From Thermodesulfobacteriota bacterium (GTDB lineage Bacteria; Desulfobacterota; Dissulfuribacteria; Dissulfuribacterales; UBA3076): 9,392 bases of DNA. Shown in pieces: positions 6,295-9,392 of the stretch. The position numbers and the translations under genes were made by a program. Under the pieces are notes generated by a model. It was not told the origin of the DNA and made no database searches. It saw nothing but the letters and a program-made list of their open reading frames with translations. Position 1 is the first letter of the stretch; every line of letters starts with the position of its first letter. The DNA lies in contig QNAY01000024.1 of assembly GCA_003645605.1 (NCBI GenBank), forward strand, positions 1-9,392. Reading direction: 5' to 3'.

Positions 6295-9210
6295 TCATGG
6301 GCGAACAGCGCGTACCCCCCTCTCATAAGAAAACATCCGGTCATTCTTGACTGCGCTGCCATCGATAAAAAGAAAAACTTTGGCACAGCATTTATCCTGC
6401 TCTTCTGACGACCAGTTCCAGAAAGTCCCACCACTAGAGAAAATTGGATCAATATGTATGATGTCGCCATCCTTGTCTGTATTTGATTTTTTTATTTCAT
6501 ATATTTTCTTTAGCTCCGCAACCGTAGGAAGTCTCCAGTCACCATATCCGCCCATTCTCAAATTATTAACGTATGACCTCGATTGTTCCCAATTCAAATA
6601 TCTGCCAAGGTGAACATAACTATCCTTCCGGGTCCACATGAGACCGGTTTTTGTGTCTGTAACAGTGCCGTTTCTATGATTTACAAATCTGCCATCAGAA
6701 GAAATTGTTGGTTGTCTAAGCTTCGTAAAGAACTTTCTTTCTACTGACGGTTTAACTGTAATTATTTTGCTTTCTGTCTCAAATCCTTTTTTAATTAATT
6801 TAATACTTATATTACCCTTTCTTATATTATCAAGACGTAAGGGTGTGACGCCTTTTTCTTTTCCATCAACAAATACTGTTGCCCCACCAGGTAAACTCTT
6901 CACCGCAAGACTACCGCATAGATTTTCCAGATGAACATCAACCTCCGTCTTTTTCGATGCAGTTATATCGACCTGTTTCTCCACTACAGAAAAACAATTC
7001 TTGGAAACTTTTACTACGTGCAATCCCTTCTCAACATTTTCTAAATTTAAGGGTGTGACGCCTTTTTCTTTTCCATCAACAAATACTGTTGCCCCACCAG
7101 GTAAACTCTTCACCACAAGACTACCACATAGACTTTCCAGATGAACATCAACTGTTGTCTCGCCAAGTGAGGGTTTTACGACCAAATTACGTTTAACAGT
7201 ACTGTAATGGTCCTTTTTTATTTCTAAGTTAATAGTTCCTTTTTTCACCTTATCCAGACGAAGCGGAGTCACGCCTTTCATCTGTCCATCCAAATATACA
7301 TCTGCACATTCAGGATCACTTTTGACCATCAATTCCCCAAGAAGTTTAGGAACAAATTTTGCGATAATTTCTTCAGTCTTTCCAAATTGCATTTCGATAC
7401 TTTGCTTGAAATCATTATGGCCTTTTTGTGTAACCTTAATTATATGCTTTCCGCCCACCCACATCCTAATATTCAGGGGAGTCTCTCCTACATGATTTTC
7501 ATCTAAAAAAACAGCCGATGCACTTGGCTCGCTCATAACCCTCAGGCCAGGTCTCAAAAAGACAAAAAGCCCCGCTGCCAAGAGACCCATTATAAGGATG
7601 GCTATCAGTCCGACCTTGAGCAGACCTCCTTTCTTGTCTTTTCCTCGTACTTTTTCCTTGTCGTCAACCTGAACATCTTCAGGGACATCAGGTTTATCTC
7701 CAGTATCCCCTTCTTTTGCCTCCGGGGATTCAACCGTAGCCCCCCCAATATCCTCCTGGACAGGAATCTTTTTATCAGAAGTCTCATCAGGTTCAGATAC
7801 ACTGATCTCTTCATCTTCAGATACACTGATCTCTTCATCTGCTTCTGCGTGGGTTTTCTCTTCGCTCTCAACCTGAAGAGACCCGGAGATATCAGCCTTG
7901 TCGCCGACTTCCTCTTCTATAATCTCCTCGTCTTCATCCATATTCTCCATTTCCAAATGGATTTCCTCGACAGAAATCTCCTCATGTTCGGGTAAGCTGA
8001 CCTCTTCTTCTGCTTCTATAGGGGTTTCTTCTTTGCTTTCAGCCTGACAAAATTCGGAGATATCAGTTTCGTCACCGTTCTCTTCTTCTCTGGCCTCCTG
8101 ATGTTCACTCGTACCTTCACCCAAAAAAACTTCCTCGACAGAAATCTCCTCAGGTTCGGGTAAGCTGACCTCTTCTTCTGCTTCTATATGAGGTTTTTCT
8201 TCGCTCTCAACCTGAAAAAACTCGGAGATATCAGCCTTGTCGCCAGCCACCTCATCTAAAACCTCGTCTTTCTTCTCTTCGCCCGATACAAGTTCGTCAC
8301 TCGTTAGCTTTAAATTCTCAAATGCCTCTATCGCTGACCGTCGATCAGTCACATTTGGAGACATGGCCAGCACTATGGTATCCAGAAAATTCTTGCTGTA
8401 ACCCCGATCGCCGGCTTGCTTTAATGGCTCCAGAATTGGATCATGCTTGTCATTTGCTGATGATTGAACCCGGATTTGAATTTCGGTGGGTTCCTGTCCT
8501 GTCACACATTCATAAACTACAGCACCGAGCTGATAAATATCGGTCCATAACCCGCCTTCCCCTTTATCAGCAAACAAATCATCGGATGAATATCCGGAAG
8601 GTGAAAGCGTATTTCCATTTTTGGATTCGTTGTTGAGGGCATAACATACAGCCCCGAAGTCGATGAGCATGGCAGGGCCGTCTTTTTTTAAAAAAATTGT
8701 ATCCGGCCTGATGTCTCTATGATAAATTCCCTTTTCATGTATAGCTTCTAAGCCGTCAAAAATATCTCTCAACCAAAGATTGATCCGGTCTTCCGGCATA
8801 GTGTTGTCCGGTTCCATCCGATGAAGTTGTTTTTGGAGAGTTACACCGTCTTCGTATAACATGACCATGTATGCGGTCCCATTGGCCCTAAAATTCCTTA
8901 ATACCCGCACAATATGTGGATGACTGAACTTGGAGAGAACTTCTGCTTCCTCCATAAAGTATTTGAGCCCATTCTGGAAGACATCCTCATCGGAAGAAAA
9001 TTTGGCAATTATCTCATCGTCTGATTTTCTGATCACTAAATCCTGGGGCAGGAACTCTTTAATGACCACAAGTTGGTCAAATTTAATATTAGAGGCCCTG
9101 TAGGTAATACTGAAGTGATCATATCTCAGGATTTCCTCGATCCTGTACTGTTCAAGTACAGACCAAGGAGCTAAAGCATATTCTTGTATCACCTCGTTGT
9201 AGTCAGTCAC
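6295..9210 (-). CDS. Transmembrane Ser/Thr kinase-like receptor with four PEGA repeats and a DUF1566 domain
   Basis: Domains in order: a kinase-like domain (about 22-300), an acidic repeat linker (about 310-520), one membrane helix (about 531-552) preceded by lysines that suggest the N-terminal side is cytoplasmic, four PEGA modules (about 557-622, 626-692, 697-762, 767-832) and a C-terminal DUF1566/Lcl_C-like domain (about 840-971; TGLMWTR, WRLPTVAELK). Of the kinase signature it keeps VIKE with K51, HRD at 164-166, DFG at 184-186 and WTDIYQLG at 222-229. It lacks glycines in the nucleotide loop (LRYDHFSITY, 28-37), has HRDIRPDT in place of HRDxKPxN (N to T at 171), and SSDD where APxE is usual. 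It may be a weak kinase or a pseudokinase receptor that senses envelope signals. The start is GTG, supported by AGGA six nt upstream. It converges on the regulator gene. Confidence 0.92.
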   Translation of the reverse strand: MTDYNEVIQEYALAPWSVLEQYRIEEILRYDHFSITYRASNIKFDQLVVIKEFLPQDLVIRKSDDEIIAKFSSDEDVFQNGLKYFMEEAEVLSKFSHPHIVRVLRNFRANGTAYMVMLYEDGVTLQKQLHRMEPDNTMPEDRINLWLRDIFDGLEAIHEKGIYHRDIRPDTIFLKKDGPAMLIDFGAVCYALNNESKNGNTLSPSGYSSDDLFADKGEGGLWTDIYQLGAVVYECVTGQEPTEIQIRVQSSANDKHDPILEPLKQAGDRGYSKNFLDTIVLAMSPNVTDRRSAIEAFENLKLTSDELVSGEEKKDEVLDEVAGDKADISEFFQVESEEKPHIEAEEEVSLPEPEEISVEEVFLGEGTSEHQEAREEENGDETDISEFCQAESKEETPIEAEEEVSLPEHEEISVEEIHLEMENMDEDEEIIEEEVGDKADISGSLQVESEEKTHAEADEEISVSEDEEISVSEPDETSDKKIPVQEDIGGATVESPEAKEGDTGDKPDVPEDVQVDDKEKVRGKDKKGGLLKVGLIAILIMGLLAAGLFVFLRPGLRVMSEPSASAVFLDENHVGETPLNIRMWVGGKHIIKVTQKGHNDFKQSIEMQFGKTEEIIAKFVPKLLGELMVKSDPECADVYLDGQMKGVTPLRLDKVKKGTINLEIKKDHYSTVKRNLVVKPSLGETTVDVHLESLCGSLVVKSLPGGATVFVDGKEKGVTPLNLENVEKGLHVVKVSKNCFSVVEKQVDITASKKTEVDVHLENLCGSLAVKSLPGGATVFVDGKEKGVTPLRLDNIRKGNISIKLIKKGFETESKIITVKPSVERKFFTKLRQPTISSDGRFVNHRNGTVTDTKTGLMWTRKDSYVHLGRYLNWEQSRSYVNNLRMGGYGDWRLPTVAELKKIYEIKKSNTDKDGDIIHIDPIFSSGGTFWNWSSEEQDKCCAKVFLFIDGSAVKNDRMFSYERGVRAVRP
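6838..6942 (-). repeat. Homogenised PEGA-coding repeat, copy 2
   Basis: This 105-bp tract encodes the end of PEGA module 3 and the start of module 4. It matches 7048-7152 at all but three positions, at an offset of exactly 210 bp (70 codons). The protein stretch KSLPGGATVFVDGKEKG is identical in both. The rest of the modules has diverged, so only this part is recent or homogenised. Confidence 0.85.
7048..7152 (-). repeat. Homogenised PEGA-coding repeat, copy 1
   Basis: This is the partner of 6838-6942 and encodes the junction between PEGA modules 2 and 3. The near-identity at nucleotide level, including silent positions, points to recent unequal crossing-over or gene conversion rather than selection on the protein alone. 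Confidence 0.85.
7630..8250 (-). repeat. Acidic tandem repeats in the receptor's juxtamembrane linker
   Basis: Four degenerate units of about 56-68 residues begin at residues 323, 379, 436 and 504 with GDKADIS, GDETDIS, GDKADIS and GDKPDVP. The first three continue with a QVESEEK-like block, an EAEEEVSLPE block and EEISVEE. The fourth is shortened. The units are rich in Glu and Asp and likely disordered, linking the kinase-like domain to the membrane. Inside lies a 24-bp exact-looking tandem duplication at 7792-7839 (two copies of the octapeptide EEISVSED/P). Confidence 0.8.
7792..7839 (-). repeat. 24-bp direct tandem duplication in the acidic linker
   Basis: Two adjacent 24-bp copies start with TTCAGATACACTGATC at 7792 and 7816. 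They encode EEISVSE twice. In-frame length keeps the reading frame, and the identity suggests recent replication slippage. Confidence 0.8.
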
Positions 9211-9216
9211 TGTTGA

Positions 9217-9220
9217 TCCT
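9217..9220 (-). promoter_or_regulatory. Ribosome binding site of the receptor gene (GTG start)
   Basis: On the minus strand AGGA lies six nt before the GTG at 9210-9208. This spacing supports GTG as the start, since no ATG lies nearby in frame ahead of the kinase domain. Confidence 0.6.
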
Positions 9221-9231
9221 ATCTAAGCTGA

Positions 9232-9254
9232 GCGATTAGTCATTAGCATTTAGC
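9232..9254 (-). promoter_or_regulatory. Three 7-nt direct repeats in the receptor leader
   Basis: GATTAGT, CATTAGC and ATTTAGC follow each other at 9234-9240, 9241-9247 and 9248-9254, about 25 nt upstream of the GTG start. The surrounding leader (9211-9280) is AT-rich and probably contains the promoter, but no clear -35/-10 pair is visible. The repeats could be an operator or chance AT-rich sequence. Confidence 0.25.
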
Positions 9255-9280
9255 TTTGAAAAATTAATACATTACGTTAA

Positions 9281-9392
9281 TTAGTGTCTGAACGAAAACT
9301 AACCAAAACTGTCATTTCGAGCAAAGCGAGAAATCTTATCGTACTGAAAATACAGGCATTAAAGATTTCTCCCTACGGTCGAAATGACAAAA
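9281..9392. repeat. Palindromic intergenic repeat with 19-bp tail, right copy (inverted)
   Basis: TTAGTGTCTGAACGAAAAC (9281-9299) matches the reverse complement of 103-121 with one mismatch. The palindrome follows: TGTCATTTCGA at 9310-9320 with GAGAAATCT at 9328-9336, mirrored by AGATTTCTC at 9363-9371 and TCGAAATGACA at 9379-9389, around a loop of about 26 nt. The core arms match those of the left copy. The element sits upstream of the receptor gene in the same relative orientation as the left copy to the SNF2 gene. The window ends 3 nt past the arm, so the outer border is cut. Confidence 0.8.

Noticed and set aside
6347..6613. Plus-strand open frame of 88 codons
   Set aside because: It is a shadow of the DUF1566 domain coding region, with no domain or promoter evidence.
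7605..7871. Alternate minus-strand frame of 88 codons, rich in Lys and Arg
   Set aside because: It is a frame-shifted reading of the acidic repeat region; its basic, repetitive make-up follows from the repeat DNA.
8322..8636. Plus-strand open frame of 104 codons
   Set aside because: It lies entirely inside the kinase-like domain coding region on the other strand. The minus-strand frame carries clear conserved motifs, and this frame has no recognisable domain or ribosome site.
9310..9389. Intrinsic terminator
   Set aside because: The stem is interrupted by a mismatched block and a loop of about 26 nt, and it is not followed by a U tract in the readable sequence. A recurrent repeat element explains it better.

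Overview
The window reads as a chromosomal segment from a bacterium with complex signalling. The best guess is a Desulfobacterota (former Deltaproteobacteria) relative. The guess rests on a REC-PATAN(DUF4388)-Roadblock response regulator, a transmembrane Ser/Thr kinase-like protein with PEGA repeats and a DUF1566/Lcl_C domain, and palindromic intergenic repeats. No rRNA, tRNA or housekeeping marker is present to confirm this.

Layout. Positions 1-122 hold an imperfect palindromic repeat with a 19-bp tail. Positions 122-476 are non-coding, with a small palindrome and a long G-U-rich hairpin (333-441). Three plus-strand genes follow: a 1084-aa SWIM zinc-finger SNF2-family ATPase (477-3731), a 360-aa soluble PAS histidine kinase (3795-4877) and a 415-aa response regulator (5033-6280). 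The gap between kinase and regulator holds a G-quadruplex-type motif. A 971-aa membrane Ser/Thr kinase-like receptor is encoded convergently on the minus strand (9210-6295), only 14 nt from the regulator's stop. Positions 9281-9392 hold a second copy of the palindrome-plus-tail element in opposite orientation, so the four genes lie between inverted repeats.

How the genes may work together. The histidine kinase and regulator are probably a cognate two-component pair. The regulator has no DNA-binding domain; it ends in PATAN and Roadblock/LC7-like modules, so its output is likely protein-protein (possibly a small Ras-like GTPase of the MglA type encoded elsewhere). The minus-strand protein looks like a one-pass receptor with a cytoplasmic kinase-like domain, an acidic repeat linker, four PEGA modules and a DUF1566 sensor outside the membrane. 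Its kinase domain has lost the glycine-loop glycines and the HRDxKxxN asparagine, so it may be a pseudokinase or an atypical kinase. No sequence evidence ties the SNF2 protein to the signalling genes beyond co-orientation and a 63-nt gap. A joint system is inference only.
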